Origin: Oscarella lobularis
Taxonomy: Eukaryota > Porifera > Homoscleromorpha > Homosclerophorida > Oscarellidae
Direction of reading: 5' to 3'
NCBI RefSeq assembly: GCF_947507565.1
Contig: NC_089178.1
Location: 3,038,001 to 3,102,000 of the forward strand
Length of the DNA: 64,000 nt
Made by a program: the position numbers and the translations under genes. Below the pieces are notes generated by a model. That model was given only the letters and a program-made list of their open reading frames with translations, ran no database searches and had not been told where the DNA came from. How positions within the stretch are numbered: the first letter of the stretch is position 1; every line of letters begins with the position of its first letter. This document shows positions 48,657 to 60,747 of the stretch, in pieces.

Positions 48657-49640
48657 TTATCGAAAGGAATGATAATCTAATCTACTTCGCACTTTCTTAC
48701 AGCCAGAAGATGAAAAGAGTTGCCTATCTTTGGGCCAGTAGTTGTGTTCATTGGCCACCGTATCCAGCAGGGCTTCTGTCACAAGCATATTGGCTTTTTT
48801 CATTTCCACTTCTATGCATTTCTTTACGTGCTGTCTTTCCAAAGGCAAAAATGGAACAATGTAGTCAATTGACTTCTTTTGTATCAGTTTTGAATGCCAC
48901 AAATCGCTGTTCTCTTCACTGATAACGTTATCGAGCTCTTTAGCATCAATTCCTTCCCGTTTAATTCCCTTTTCATACTGCTTCAATAGATACTCATTAA
49001 TTTTATCAGCTTGACTACTGCTTATAAAAATAAAGATCGATCGGCTGAAATTAGTGCCGTCTACGCTCGAATTCTGTTCAACAAAAGGATGAATGACGTC
49101 GATCAATTCTCGAGACAGCTCGTCCACCTCGTCAAAAATAAATAGAAATCGATCGCACTTTCGTCTAGCCGTCAAAATTTGATTTCTCAAATCAATCTTG
49201 TGAATTTCTTGGGCGTTTTTCAGCGGAAAGTGATGCGGAGCTATGATCTTAAAAACAAAATTGCTTTTCATTCCGCGTCGAAATAAGTGTTTGGCAACGA
49301 ATTCGCTCACATAGCTTTTACCGGTGCCACTCATTCCTTCGAACGAAAGAACGAGAGGTTTCGTCGCATTTTCGCTTAGATTCGCGTGATTGATCAGTGC
49401 TTTTGTTACCAAATCAATAGCAATGTGCTGGCCAAATACACGAGACTCTAAATCGGCTTTCAGACTGGTTTCATTTAGCCCGATCCACTTCGTTCCACGG
49501 CAGCATTCCCATACGCACTCCGCCTGATGATAGGCCCACGAGCTGAACGCTGCTGCTGCTGCTGCAATCGCTGGTTCGCATGCAGCAGGACAACAAGCAG
49601 AAACGAGAACGATCGCCGAGAGGAGCGACCGCATTCTCAT
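48657..49640 (-). CDS. Torsin-family AAA+ ATPase, copy 2
   Basis: Tandem paralogue of the neighbouring torsin, 87 bases upstream of it on the same strand and also intronless. Signal peptide MRMRSLLSAIVLVSACCPAA, then ECVWECCRGTKWIGLN and FGQHIAIDLVTKALINHA. Walker A is GMSGTGKS: the last residue is Ser rather than the Asn usual in torsins. Walker B is FLFIFDEVDEL. RSIFIFISSSQADKINEYL, PFLPLERQHVKKC and SSSGCKKV (sensor-2 Cys) complete the family pattern. Confidence 0.92.
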   Translation of the reverse strand: MRMRSLLSAIVLVSACCPAACEPAIAAAAAAFSSWAYHQAECVWECCRGTKWIGLNETSLKADLESRVFGQHIAIDLVTKALINHANLSENATKPLVLSFEGMSGTGKSYVSEFVAKHLFRRGMKSNFVFKIIAPHHFPLKNAQEIHKIDLRNQILTARRKCDRFLFIFDEVDELSRELIDVIHPFVEQNSSVDGTNFSRSIFIFISSSQADKINEYLLKQYEKGIKREGIDAKELDNVISEENSDLWHSKLIQKKSIDYIVPFLPLERQHVKKCIEVEMKKANMLVTEALLDTVANEHNYWPKDRQLFSSSGCKKVRSRLDYHSFR

Positions 49641-49683
49641 TCCCTAGCGCGCGCACTCTCTCCAAAAAAACGGACAAGAAAAA

Positions 49684-50938
49684 TGAGTAAAGTCTACTAC
49701 AACTTGAGGAGCAGAAAAAGTGAGAAACATTACTGAGTGCTCAATAAGCTCTGACTGACGTTGTGCCAGACGCGAAGGACAAGGACCCGTACCGAGACTT
49801 GCATAGAGTAGGGCAGAGCAAAGTTGAAGAGAGGCGGTTTAGACTGATTTTTTTATTGTAATAGGAAGTTAAAGAGAAGTTATCTGATCTAGAAAATGAA
49901 AACGCTCGGTATCCGAATCTGGAAGATGAACAGCGTAGCTACTGTACATATACCGTAGTGCCTATGTAGGACGATCTCTGCTCTTTTACAGATAATCTCT
50001 CCAGTGACAGCACCTATCAAGCACCCAGCAGCATCACGGAAAGCAGCAGTGAAGAGACCAGTGATGCAAAAGAGTATCATATGAAGGAAGAGTCCAGTTC
50101 CACTGAGAACAATGAGAAATCCACAACACAGGGCGATGAAGAAGAAAGAAGTACTGTTGACGACAATACGAAATCGTCAACGAGAAAAAAAGAAATGGGA
50201 TGGGCGTGCATCTTGATACTGTGGACATGTTTAGTCGTCTTTTTTCTTCTAATGCTAAAACTAGGGCTAAACCAGAAAACAGAGAAGGCGGAGAAGACAA
50301 ACGATGAAATTCAACTAGAGCACTTTTTCAATGCTCTTCCACGACTGAGAAAGGACTTTCCGTCTCAAAGCGAACGATTGTGGAGAACAATACAAGCGAG
50401 AAGTACAAAGCATCTCGACAGCAGAACGCTTACTGGCCGTCCACTTGTCTTAATGATTGTCGCGCAGCCGAGCACATCCGTCACAGCCAGTTGTTTTGCC
50501 AAGAAACTAGCAGATATTCATTCACTCAGAGGACACAAGCTTTTCAATGGAAAAGACTTTGAGTCTCTTTCTGGGGCAGATGCAAAATTGAAGTTGGATG
50601 AAGAATTGAGACGAACGTTGGAAGAAGTCGATGCCAAAGCTATAGTTGTGGACTATATAGAATTGCTTCCGCCAAAGTCGCCGTTTCTCTTCTATTCTTA
50701 CTGCGATCAGTACGACAGTCCGTATGAAAGCGCTGTCATCATTTTCGTCGCTCACCTAAAACAGGAATTGAAAGGCGGCTTTTCTTTTTTAGACGCCGAG
50801 GCAGCGGTGGAGGATTTTCTCCTAAACGACATGTGGAGCAAACCTCCATATGACAAAGATGCCGTCGCTGCTCTCTTATCCCGAATCACCGATACCGTCC
50901 TCGTCGTGAATGAAGAACCGACACTTAATTGCACCTAG
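49684..50938 (+). CDS. LAP1/LULL1 (TOR1AIP)-like torsin cofactor
   Basis: Single-pass membrane protein with an AAA-like luminal domain. A disordered Ser/Glu-rich N-terminus (exons from 49684, MSKVYYNLRSRK; main exon about 50002-50938) precedes the transmembrane helix (WACILILWTCLVVFFLLMLK). The luminal domain has RPLVLMIVAQPSTSVTASCF, AIVVDYIELLPPKSPFLFYS, YCDQYDSPYESAVIIFVA and LLSRITDTVLVV. The Arg in LSRI matches the position of the arginine finger of human LAP1 (R563 in LWSRISHLVLPV), and a Cys near the end (LNC) matches the conserved C-terminal Cys. This domain completes the torsin ATPase site and activates hydrolysis. The first, small exons are less certain than the main exon. It is divergent from torsin copy 2, 43 bases between starts. 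Confidence 0.8.
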
Positions 50939-51366
50939 TATACAACTTCGTGACGGACGTGTACTGTTTGTGACTGTGATATGTTTTTTTTACTTGCTGA
51001 ACGTAGACACTTGCTTGAATAAGATTGCGAGGGTAGTGTATTACTGAGTACAATAACTTAAAATTGCAATATACCAGCGAGCGCGCAGGAAGGCTAAAGA
51101 AAACAGATCAAGGCATTAGTAGACAACCAACTCAGCATGGGAATGAAGTTCGTGCATGATGCTGTGCTCAGATGGTTCCACCAAATTTCCACTGAAAAAA
51201 AAACAGTTTGACTTCATAGGTACAATAAAGGACGCCGTTCAAACCGAAATGCTCGATGTATGTAAAAATTCCTGTCCGTTGTCGTTCCAGCTGACGGCTC
51301 TGTCGTTTGGATGCTTGTTGTTTGGACGCCCGGTACTACATTAACCCTGGAAAAAGTTTCGTCGCC
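50939..51366. other. Intergenic region
   Basis: About 430 bases between the convergent LAP1-like and two-pore channel genes. I see no gene or notable repeat. Confidence 0.5.
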
Positions 51367-54300
51367 CTACAACGCAGCTCTATCACTAGAAGGACGTTCT
51401 AAATTGAAAGAACGAACCACGCTAGTTATGCGACGGCCCGTTTGATCAATTTTCAGTTCATCCCACTTTGAGATAAACGCCTGCCAGAGCTGCGTCACAA
51501 AAACAACTAAATCTCCATGGAATTTTACCTCCAAAACTAGAGCAATAAAAAGGTTGGCACAGACGACGGCCGAGGTAAACCACCAAGCAATAAAATAGAG
51601 TTGTGCCCACCTAAAAAAAATTATTAAAACCCTCGACTGATGTCTCTTGTGTCACTCACGGACTGACAGCATATGAGTAAGCTTCCAAAAATACTGACCA
51701 GTTATTGACAACCATTACATCCCAGAGAACGACGAGAGAAGACTAGAAAGAAATAAACCGCTACTAGAAGAGCTACGTGCGCATTCGATTACAGCAAAGT
51801 CGTCAAAATTGTTAGGAAAGTAGTGCAAGTTTTCGTACGTTCCGCACTGGCTCAATCGCGTTCCCCTAAGAATAATAATCCTCTCAGTGAGTCACCACAC
51901 AATAGAGTCAAAGGAAGAGCAGACTTGCGGATGTGATGCATGTCACTAAACTTGGGGACGTTTCCTAGGCACTGCATGCCGAGTATAGCAAAGAAGTAGT
52001 AGGCCACCACAAGGATGCCCATAAATGGTGCGAGGCTTTTTACAAGATCAGCCAGAGTTCCGGTTATGACTCGCAGCATCTAGAAACGCACCAGGACATG
52101 GAGAAATATGTATACAACTGACTAGCTGGGCCTACCTTTATGTGAGGAATCACACGCAGAAGACGTACCATGATGAGAATGTTGACAATTCTGTACAAAT
52201 CCCAGAGAGAAAGACTATGTAACGCCGCGCTGTTAGCGCGACGATGACTAGGAGGAAACTCTTCCATATTACGAAGAAACGACGGCACGGATAGTCTTAC
52301 GCAAAGGGAAATCGATCAACACTAAATATCACTATCTGAACGACCTAGAGTGAGGAGACAAATAGTTACAACAAAATTCTTAAGCTGACTACTAGAGTAC
52401 CATCATCCCCACAGCAACAACGCCATCATAAATATTTCCCTGAGAATATAAAAAAGTTGCGTATGGAAACAAAAAAAAAGACGTGCACTGAGTCACCTTG
52501 TTTGACGCATATTCTCTTGGTCCCAGGAAGCACAACATGAAAAGCTGAGAAACGAAATAAACAAGTGTTACGGTGGCGCTTCACATTCGCTTTACCTGCT
52601 CAAAGAAGTAGTAAAAAATAAATGACATGTTGACAATCTGTTCAAAATCAAATAATCCAAATTTCAATGAACAACGTAACGCCTCACGGCCAGTGTCGAA
52701 TCGTCGTGAGCCATATTAGAGTCGTACTCGCGTACGAGTTCCAACTGTGCGAAAAAGCGGAATTTGACGCAGAGAATAATTTTAATTGCGTTCTTACTGT
52801 TATAACAAAGCAGTTGGCAATAGTTACAATATTTTGAAACCATTTATACCATCTGCTACGGATGACCTTCTGAGCTACTCGAACAACGGATTTTTGCGAC
52901 AACGTAAAGTCTCTCCTATCCTACAACACGAAAAGCAAGGTAAACCAATGTCTATAGGCAAACGTAGTCACTAACGTCCACAAATTGGGATGGATCGAGA
53001 TAGAGCGTGTCAAAATAGTCTCTAAATTCGACGTATGTCATACGATTTGACTCCCACTTGTGAAGATTCTTATAGACAAATAAATTAGAACAGTAGACTT
53101 TTTTAGTAGTCACTACTGACCTGGTGCATTTTAGGTTCGTATTGTTTAGGTAGTCTAATTCTATTCACTACCTGTTTGACCAGCGCCAAATCAACCGTAT
53201 CACTAGATCAAATCAAAGGATAGATGATGGGGGGTATAGAAGAGAAATTCAGCTGCAGTACATTCGCTCCTTTGCTGGCGAATTAAGACGGCTGCTTTTC
53301 AATACTTCGAACGCAGCTCTCACCCCAACGCGTCGCCGAAAGAAACTTCCTTGCAGAGAACTCTACAGTATCAAGAGTAAATCAAAGAACCCCCCCAAAA
53401 CGGCTTTTTGTTTGACATACAGCAAGGTATCCTCTGAATTGGTTATAAATTACCGCAGTCAACAAATTAAGCAATAAATAGAGACCTGGAGAAGAGAATT
53501 GAGCTCGTCTACAAGTACAGTATTATTAATTACCAATAGCAAGATAAACGATGAAATAAAGAGCGTAAAGACGGTGCTCTCTATACGCGGGAATCATGAC
53601 TGCAGAAGAGTTCAAGTTTAGACGCAAATACAAAGACCGGGACGGAATAGATCACACCGTCTGGATTGTTGGCCGTCGTAAGCAAGACGAGAAGACTGAT
53701 CATAGATGTCTCCAACGTCTGGAAATATTTGTGAGCTTCGGATCTCAACGTGACGTTGTGTGTTTTATTGTGCTGAGTCTATATAGGAAGGAACGAACGT
53801 AGGCAAGAACCTCTAATCAACAAGAAAACTCACGTAGTAACAGTGAAATTGAGTAGAATTATGATGATGAGGTGCATTAGCAGACGAGTGATTGGTCCCG
53901 TTATGAGAACTCTCTGGACCTTGCGATCGCTGTTTTGGCCCGCATCAATTACAAAGAAAGGACGCAAATTTATCAGTTTTTTTACGTCGTGAAAGAGAAG
54001 CATGCCGATCATGGTGAAAAAATAGATGTGCAATAGAAGCAAAAACATCACGCTAAATAAAGAAATTCATTAGAATATTTTCAAACTTGGTCTTTTTTAC
54101 CTCATTATCTGTGGAACCGTTTTGCTTAGAGATTTTAACTAAAAATAAAAAAGCGTATTAGTTTGAAAAGGTAGCATACGGTTGCACTCTACAGTTTTCT
54201 TCATCAGAGTAGAATAATGTAATAAGAATACTGGACGAAATATTCTTCTCCATCTGGTCACGTGAGCAATCTAAACTAGATTATTAGATCAAGCTCGCTC

Positions 54301-55118
54301 TTACAAGAAATACAACCTCTCGACAATCCGTGCCAACTGTGACCATCCAGTCAATAATAGATATTATTATTACAGTAAAGTACAAAATGTGCCAAGCCTT
54401 TCGAATAAAACGTCTCATTCCCAAGAGATAGCCCTACATCAAAAATAGTAAAATGAATCTTTTTTAGTGAAGAGAGGAGAGGAGAAACCTTGACTGTAGC
54501 ATCAATTAGAAAGATAAAAAGACACACGAATTCGATGGCCTCCGTCGTTCCACAAGGTGGAGTGTATCGTTTAGCACAGGCAGGATCAGACGATGCACTG
54601 ATGATAGATAAATTATGGCATTATAAATTGTCAACAGAAAAACCGGTGGCACTGCACCTTATAGACGACGGCCTTTCGAAAAAAGTCAAGAGAAAAATGA
54701 CGGCAATAGAAATACCGATCAACCTCAAAAAAACGGACTGTATTTTTGAAAATTGGGCCACCTGCCCAAGCACCCTACCATTGAACGGGACGAGAGTAAT
54801 AGATTCCGTAGAGTTTCAGAGAAGCGCTGTCGATTTTGTGATGAATAGCGCGATACTGGAGAACGATCGGGGTTTTTTTTTTTACATTGTGGGAAATTTT
54901 TGTTCCGGTTTCCACTTTACCTGGATTGCATCATCGATAAACGTAACGGCTTGTTTCAAGCGTAAGTCGTCTGGAGTGCACAGAAAATAGCGTAGCGCCT
55001 ACAAAATCGATCGCTGAGTTGTTGACCCACCGATCGTATTTCTGTTTCGAGGAGTTCGTTTTCCTCGTCGCCAGGCGATCAGCGGTTTATGGTCGCCTTC
55101 GCTTCCAGAGTCAGACAT
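51367..55118 (-). CDS. Two-pore channel (TPC) homologue
   Basis: Endolysosomal cation channel with two six-helix repeats in one chain. Starts MSDSGSEGDHKPLIAWRRG (55118), then YFLCTPDDLRLKQAVTFIDD, the TPC N-terminal helix. Repeat I has FLLLLHIYFFTMIGMLLFHD and the pore exon ISLLVLLTTANNPD, joined over an intron to VMIPAYREHR, the typical TPC filter TANNPDVM. Repeat II has the sensor helix VNILIMVRLLRVIPHIK, TLADLVKSLAPFMGILVVAY and the second filter region VVNNWSVFLEAY. S6 is FTSAVVCANLFIALVLE. The cytosolic end is FISKWDELKIDQTG, stop at 51367. About 20 introns of 40-80 bases. TPC1, 2 or 3 class was not determined. Confidence 0.88.
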
Positions 55119-55270
55119 AAGAAAAAGGGGATCGCCGTCGGACTCCGTCGTGTCGTGAAGTAGGAGGAGGCACGAGTACAGTCACGAGATTTATACAGTG
55201 ACGCACCTACACCTACGTAGAGACACGCGGCTGACAAAAAAAATGCGCACAGGGCGGGGTTTCAAAAACT

Positions 55271-56477
55271 TCAGAGTCTGGACAGCGCTCCTCCGGCTGC
55301 CACGATCGTTTCGCCGGTGATGTAAGACGACTCGTCGCTGCACAAGAACGAAGCCAATCCACTGACATCAGCTGTGGTACCAATTCTGCGGCGAGACTGA
55401 ATATATGAGGGCGTGTACAACGATGCTAAGACTGTACCGTTTGAGAGGCAATTGCTGTTCAAATTTCTCCTTTTCTTCCGGGATAGACCAGAGCTAGGAA
55501 GAAATCATGATGTGTCGCATATGCGAGTCCAATGTGTTAGGGTTATTGATTTTTTACTGCCTGACTAAAACGCGTTTTGATCAGACCAGGAGCAATGCAA
55601 TTGACTCGAATAGCTGGGCCAAGTTCTCTTGCCATCACCTTTGTCAGTCCAATCAAAGCCGTTTTGGTGACAGAATATGGTCCAAGGCCCTGAAAATTAT
55701 TATAAACATTGCTGATATGCCTTAGTCTTGCGCGTCACTTCGAATGACGAAAATCCGGCTATAGATGAAATGTAAATAATGGTACCACCTCTATTTGTAA
55801 CATTCGTTCCTTATACTAAGCAATATTGTCTCTGCTTTACCCTGCTGCTTCAATGTGGGGTGCAGCCAATCCGGTTAGTGATGCTGCAGATATAACATTG
55901 ACGTCAAATAACTAAATTAGACAAATCGAGCATAAAAATAAGAGACCTGGTACCACCAACCTTGGTCCAAACTTCATCGGAAGTCTACAAATAAATTATC
56001 AGGTGCATGTTGAATAGCTAACTAAATAAATACATTCAAGACGTGACCAAAGACGGGATTAACAGCAGCGTTGGAAACTAAGATGTCCAACTTGCCATAT
56101 GCATCGATAGCCTAGTACAAACATAGCAACATGCATTATTAAAATTTTGATTTCTGCAACCTTTTTTATTAGATTTTCTCTGTCTGTGCTCTTTCCCACG
56201 TGACATGGTATTCCAGTCACCTCTAGATTTTCTTCTTGGAATTGTTGCACGCATCTTTTTACATTTTCCTAACAATCCAGCTGAAAACTCGAAAGCTACT
56301 TGCTCGCGGAGCACCTGCTTTCTGCTACTGATAACGACCTTGGCTCCATCTACGGCAAGCCGTCGAGCAATAGCAAATCCAATACTAAATGAGTGTTATA
56401 TTGTATACAGGCAAATAATCACTCTACCCTTCTGTCGACGCAGTCACTACAGCGACCTTTCCAGCGAGTTTCTTCAT
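55271..56477 (-). CDS. DHRS4-like short-chain dehydrogenase/reductase
   Basis: NADP(H)-dependent carbonyl/retinal reductase of the SDR superfamily. Start MKKLAGKVAVVTASTEG, with the TGxxxGxG-like cofactor loop in a TASTEGIG form shared with DHRS4. AIARRLAVDGAKVVISSRKQ, GKLDILVSNAAVNPVFG (NNAG equivalent), IIYISSIAG and GPYSVTKTALIGLTK (catalytic YxxxK) follow. The last part is ADVSGLASFLCSDESSYITG, ending GGALSRL. The final SRL is a peroxisomal targeting signal type 1, as in vertebrate DHRS4. Nine or so short exons. Confidence 0.9.
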
Positions 56478-56604
56478 TCTTGTCAAGTTGTGTGTGCAAT
56501 TGGTGGATCGCGGACCTCGTGATCAAGACCCGTAGGTGACACTCCTACTGTTTCCGCAGAGGTCACGCCTCTTCTGCAGAGGTCACGGCTTGATAGTCTC
56601 AGTC

Positions 56605-59070
56605 ATGAGAACCGTCTTCTTTCTCTTTGCTTGCGTTGTCTTAGCAAGCACCTCTGCATCCCTAAGTCGAAAATACGATTTTAGCGTCAGCTTGGATGAT
56701 GCCAACACTGTCTGGCTTCATTGGACGGTCGACCACGTCATGGGCATAATCAACATCGGCATCGAAGCGAAAACGACCGGATGGATCGGATTCGGCTTAT
56801 CGCCAACCGGACAAATGCCCGATTCAGACATCGTCACAGGTTGGGTAAAAGATGGCAAAGGCTTTCTTCAGGCAAGTGAAAAATCAATAATCGATTGCAA
56901 TTAACTAATTGATTGATTATTAGGATCGTCATTCGTTGGGCAGGTCTCTTCCGCCGATCGATCCCAAGCAGAACGTTGAGCTAGTTGCGGCGACAGAAGA
57001 CAATATGATGACGGTGCTCGAGTTCACGCGAAAAATTCGTGCCTGTGAGCCCAATGACGCCGACGTTCCCGTACGAGAAAATTCAATTATTTCGGTCTAT
57101 TTGCTGCTGTATGTTTGTTTTGTTAGCCTGGCACTTCGAACGTGATCTGGGCATATCATCATGAAGACCCTGATACTATCAATGGACTGATGCAGCATCA
57201 GAAAATGGGCGGAAAGAGCGTCAATTTGCTGAGCGGACGTACTGTGAAACCGTTTCCGAGTGGGACTCCAACCTTTGATGTGAAAACAAACAATGTTAGA
57301 CAAACAAATGCGAGTTTGCTTCTGGTCTTATTTACCTATCTGTTCAGCTTACAGTTCCATCTGACGCTACGACGTACTGGTGCAAGCCAGTGAAATTGCC
57401 CGTTCTACCAGAAGGAGGCTACTTGCTTGGAGTAAATTTTCCTTCTTCTAGATTTTGACGATTGATGGTTAATTTAGTTTAAACCAATTATTGGTCACAA
57501 AGCCATCGTTCATCACATGCTTGTCTATCGATGCGACACCGCTAAAAATTATCTTGATCAAGAAGGCGTATGCGGCACACGTGATAATAACATTAAACGT
57601 TGTTGGGGCGTCAGTGCTATTGGAGCGTGGGCAGTCGGTGGCAAGGTTTTCTATTTCTATTCTGGAGAGAGTAGGTGTACTGAACCTTTTTTTCTTAGGA
57701 GATACATTTTCCAGATGATGTTGGCATTCCCTTCAGTGGAAAGGACGGCGTTCAATACGTGATGATTGGACTGCACTACAACAATGTCGATATGAGATCA
57801 GGTGAGAGAAGAGCGTAACCAATTTCTTTTTGCTAGCTTCAGTGTATGACAGATTACGTCGACTCGTCCGGGTTCAAATTCTACTATACGACAAAGAAAC
57901 CCAAACAACTCGGATCTTTGCTCGAATTCGGTCAAATTGTATCGTCCTTGACTTTTTTTGTTCCTCCCGGATTGCCAAAGGCTACACTGAAATCGTATTG
58001 CTCATCGCAGTGCACCAACGCCGTAATTTTTCCTCGTCGTACTGTAGCCAATTCATCCTCGTTTTAGGGAATTCCGTCTGGAGGCTCGACGGTTTTTTCT
58101 GTGTTTTTTCACTCTCATACCGCTGGTGTTGCCATTCGGCTTAGGCAGTTTCGCAATGGCCAAGACCTAGGGTACATCGCTCACAACGAGCACTACGATT
58201 TCAACTATCAGGTGAGCTCATTCAAATGCTACTCTCGCAATGTCAACTCTTCTATATAGGATTTTGTGACTCCTCTGAGAAATGTCACGATTCTGCCTGT
58301 AAAGAAGGCCTTTGCTTCTCATTAATTAAAAACGTTTTGAATCCTAAAGGGGTTTTTTCTTAGGGCGATTCGTTTCAGACCGAATGCGTTTACGATACAT
58401 CAAAAAGGACAAAGTTGACCGTGGTAAGTCTGACTTTTGATTTCACGTACACCGCAACAAAAACCGGCACGGCGTGCTTGTGTACGTAGGCAGGTCTTAG
58501 CACGACAGACGAAATGTGTCTGGCTTATACGATTATCTATCCGGCTGCTACTGTTCAATCCTGCGTGAGCGAAATTCCATCAGCTGCTCTAGCCGATCTA
58601 ACCGAGAAAGCAGATAGGCATTGATTAAATCATTCGGTCCCTTAGAACGCGACTATTAACAATTTGTTTTCTAGCCAAGGCTGGGGAAGCTTTTTTGGAA
58701 GTGATAGCAATGGACTCCGGCAAGCATTACTCACTCTCAATTTCTCCAAACCCGGCGCTGACGCCGCGTATCTTGATTATTTTGCTTCAAAGGACAGAAA
58801 GATTCAGTGTACAGGCGTCGAACACAGCGCCATAATCGTACCAATTCAAATATACACATTTCAATTGATTCAAACTGTTTTCTTTAGACGGAGCAAACAG
58901 TGACCATTCCCAACGTGCCAGCGGAGCCCGCGCCCGTCAGACCGCAATGCAAAAATACCCTCAATCAACCGCCAACAATTGCACCCATTTCTGCCTCTAC
59001 CCCTACCCCAAGTTCAGCAGCAAGAGTCGAATACGGGTTCTTACTGCTGCTGTTCCTGCTGGTCGTCTAA
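56605..59070 (+). CDS. DBH-like copper monooxygenase (MOXD1 type)
   Basis: Secretory-pathway enzyme of the dopamine beta-hydroxylase/PHM superfamily. Signal peptide MRTVFFLFACVVLASTSA, then a DOMON domain (TGWIGFGLSPTGQMPDSDIV). The N-terminal copper domain has HKAIVHHMLVYRCD and YVMIGLHYNN. The C-terminal copper domain has FSHSHTAGVAIRLRQF (HxH) and LSTTDEMCLAYTII, with the Met copper ligand in EMC. GDSFQTECVYDT supports the MOXD/DBH fold. All copper ligands I can place are present, so activity is likely; the substrate is unknown. The C-terminus is hydrophobic (YGFLLLLFLLVV), suggesting membrane or GPI anchorage. About 14 short introns. It ends 52 bases before the end of the convergent TRIM45-like gene. 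Confidence 0.9.
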
Positions 59071-59121
59071 GACTAACGTTTTTGATAAATGTTTGCGCTC
59101 GTTGATTATGTTTGTTTTTTT

Positions 59122-60747
59122 CTATTCCACTGTTGTGCAATCTGACTTGTGCACTAGAGAACCACAGCAGGACCAATGCTTGCATCCTGGATGCCCAGGA
59201 TGCCCGTGACCGCATCCCGCAAAGCCGCCCGGCATGACACCGCCGCATCCGCACCGAACATTCTTCTTCCCGCCGCTCGAGCAAAACGTGCAACAATGCC
59301 ACACGCCCTTGTGTCGTCGCCGTCTCGGCAAGACGCGAACGAGAAACGGGCTCCCGTTCACGTGTTCCCCATTGACGGTGACGTTGAGTCGATGTTCGCC
59401 GGCCTCGTTCGAAGCGAATTCGATCGTATAGGTCCCGTCTTCGCAGTCGACGACATTGCACGAAATTCCACTGCATTTCCTATTCTCCATCTCCGCCTTG
59501 ACGGAATCGCCGCCGCGACATCGACGCTCCCCGTATCGATCTCTCGCCACCAGCGTCACCGTTTTCGTTTTGGCGACGCTCGTCTGAAGAATAGTCGTCT
59601 CCGTGGCGAGAACGCTGTTGACGGGATCCGTGCCCTGGCCCTCGACGACGCCGACCGCTTCGTCGCAACTCAAAACGCTGAGAATTTCGCTCGAACAAAA
59701 TCGAATGTAGTCGTCGGCTTGCGGTCGACATGGAACGGAGAGTCGCATCAGCTCTTCGAGACGTCGCGTTAGGGGACCCTTCATGACGAGCAATTCCATT
59801 TTGCCGCCGTCTCGAAGCGCTTCCGCTGCAAACTGACAACTCGTGTTTGCGTCGTCGATCGCTCTTTCGAGCATCGCCACTTGGCAATCCAAAACGGAGA
59901 GTTTCTGCTGTTGAATCGAGTCCAAAGCGGCCAACAAACTTCGCTTTTGCTCGTGTAGAGCTTTCACTCCCGAATCGATGACGTCACAAATTTCGCGCGC
60001 CACGACGGCGGCGCGTTCTTTTACGCGATTCTCCACGTCCCGTACGTCGACGAGACCCTCTTTGAGATTGGTCACGTGTCGACGCGCTTCGTCGAAGAGA
60101 CGCGTGAGCGCGTCGCCGTGTCGAGTGCACGCGTCGACGAGCGACGTGTAGCGATGATCGGCGTGTTCGCTCAGCGCGCAATCGGCGCACGCCAATCGCT
60201 CGCACGTGTCGCAATAGAGCGTCAAGCGTTCACCTGGATGCACGTGACACGAGGATGATGACGATGAAGAAGATGACGACGAACTGGCGGCGGCGGCGGC
60301 GGCGTCGCGACGCGCTTCGTCGATCGACATGAGCCGATGGTTGGCCGTTCGACGCTGGCGACGATGCGCTTGTTGGCAAAATTCGCAGAGAAACGAGAGA
60401 CAGTCGGCGCAGCGCGAAATGGCGACGATTCCCTCCGTGCACAAATTGCAGGCGTGGCGAGGGGTTCCGCCACCTTCGCCGCTGCCGCCGCCGCCGCCGC
60501 CACCGCTGGCTACTTCGAGAAGATTGCTAACGAATATGTCGGTGGGGAGACCGCGAATTCCGTCGTCGGAAAGGCGCGTTTGGACGCCGCACGTCGGGCA
60601 AGTGACGACGAGATGCGATTCGCCGTTCGCCGGCTCGGCGAGATCGTCGAGACAGCTCGCGCAGAACGTGTGTAGGCAGGTGAGAAGCTTGGGATCGGCG
60701 TATCGTTCCGAGCAAAGCGGACAGCGAACGCGACCCGTCTCCGACAT
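59122..60747 (-). CDS. TRIM45-like RING, B-box, filamin protein
   Basis: Intronless, 541 residues. RING finger CPLCSERYADPKLLTCLHTF with CPTCGV, two B-boxes (CNLCTEGIVAISRCADC; CHVHPGERLTLYCDTCERLA) separated by an Ala/Ser run, then a coiled coil (about residues 215-310). A filamin-type Ig domain follows (GTYTIEFASNEAGEHRLNVT, NGEHVNGSPFLVRVLP). The C-terminal tail is Cys/Gly/His-rich: WHCCTFCSSGGKKNVRCGCG, GCGHGHPGHPGCKHWSCCGS. The same tail style occurs in TRIM45 proteins, as I recall. It is a predicted E3 ubiquitin ligase. Poly-Gly (residues ~82-90) and poly-Ser runs are low-complexity inserts. Confidence 0.85.
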   Translation of the reverse strand: MSETGRVRCPLCSERYADPKLLTCLHTFCASCLDDLAEPANGESHLVVTCPTCGVQTRLSDDGIRGLPTDIFVSNLLEVASGGGGGGGSGEGGGTPRHACNLCTEGIVAISRCADCLSFLCEFCQQAHRRQRRTANHRLMSIDEARRDAAAAAASSSSSSSSSSSSCHVHPGERLTLYCDTCERLACADCALSEHADHRYTSLVDACTRHGDALTRLFDEARRHVTNLKEGLVDVRDVENRVKERAAVVAREICDVIDSGVKALHEQKRSLLAALDSIQQQKLSVLDCQVAMLERAIDDANTSCQFAAEALRDGGKMELLVMKGPLTRRLEELMRLSVPCRPQADDYIRFCSSEILSVLSCDEAVGVVEGQGTDPVNSVLATETTILQTSVAKTKTVTLVARDRYGERRCRGGDSVKAEMENRKCSGISCNVVDCEDGTYTIEFASNEAGEHRLNVTVNGEHVNGSPFLVRVLPRRRRHKGVWHCCTFCSSGGKKNVRCGCGGVMPGGFAGCGHGHPGHPGCKHWSCCGSLVHKSDCTTVE

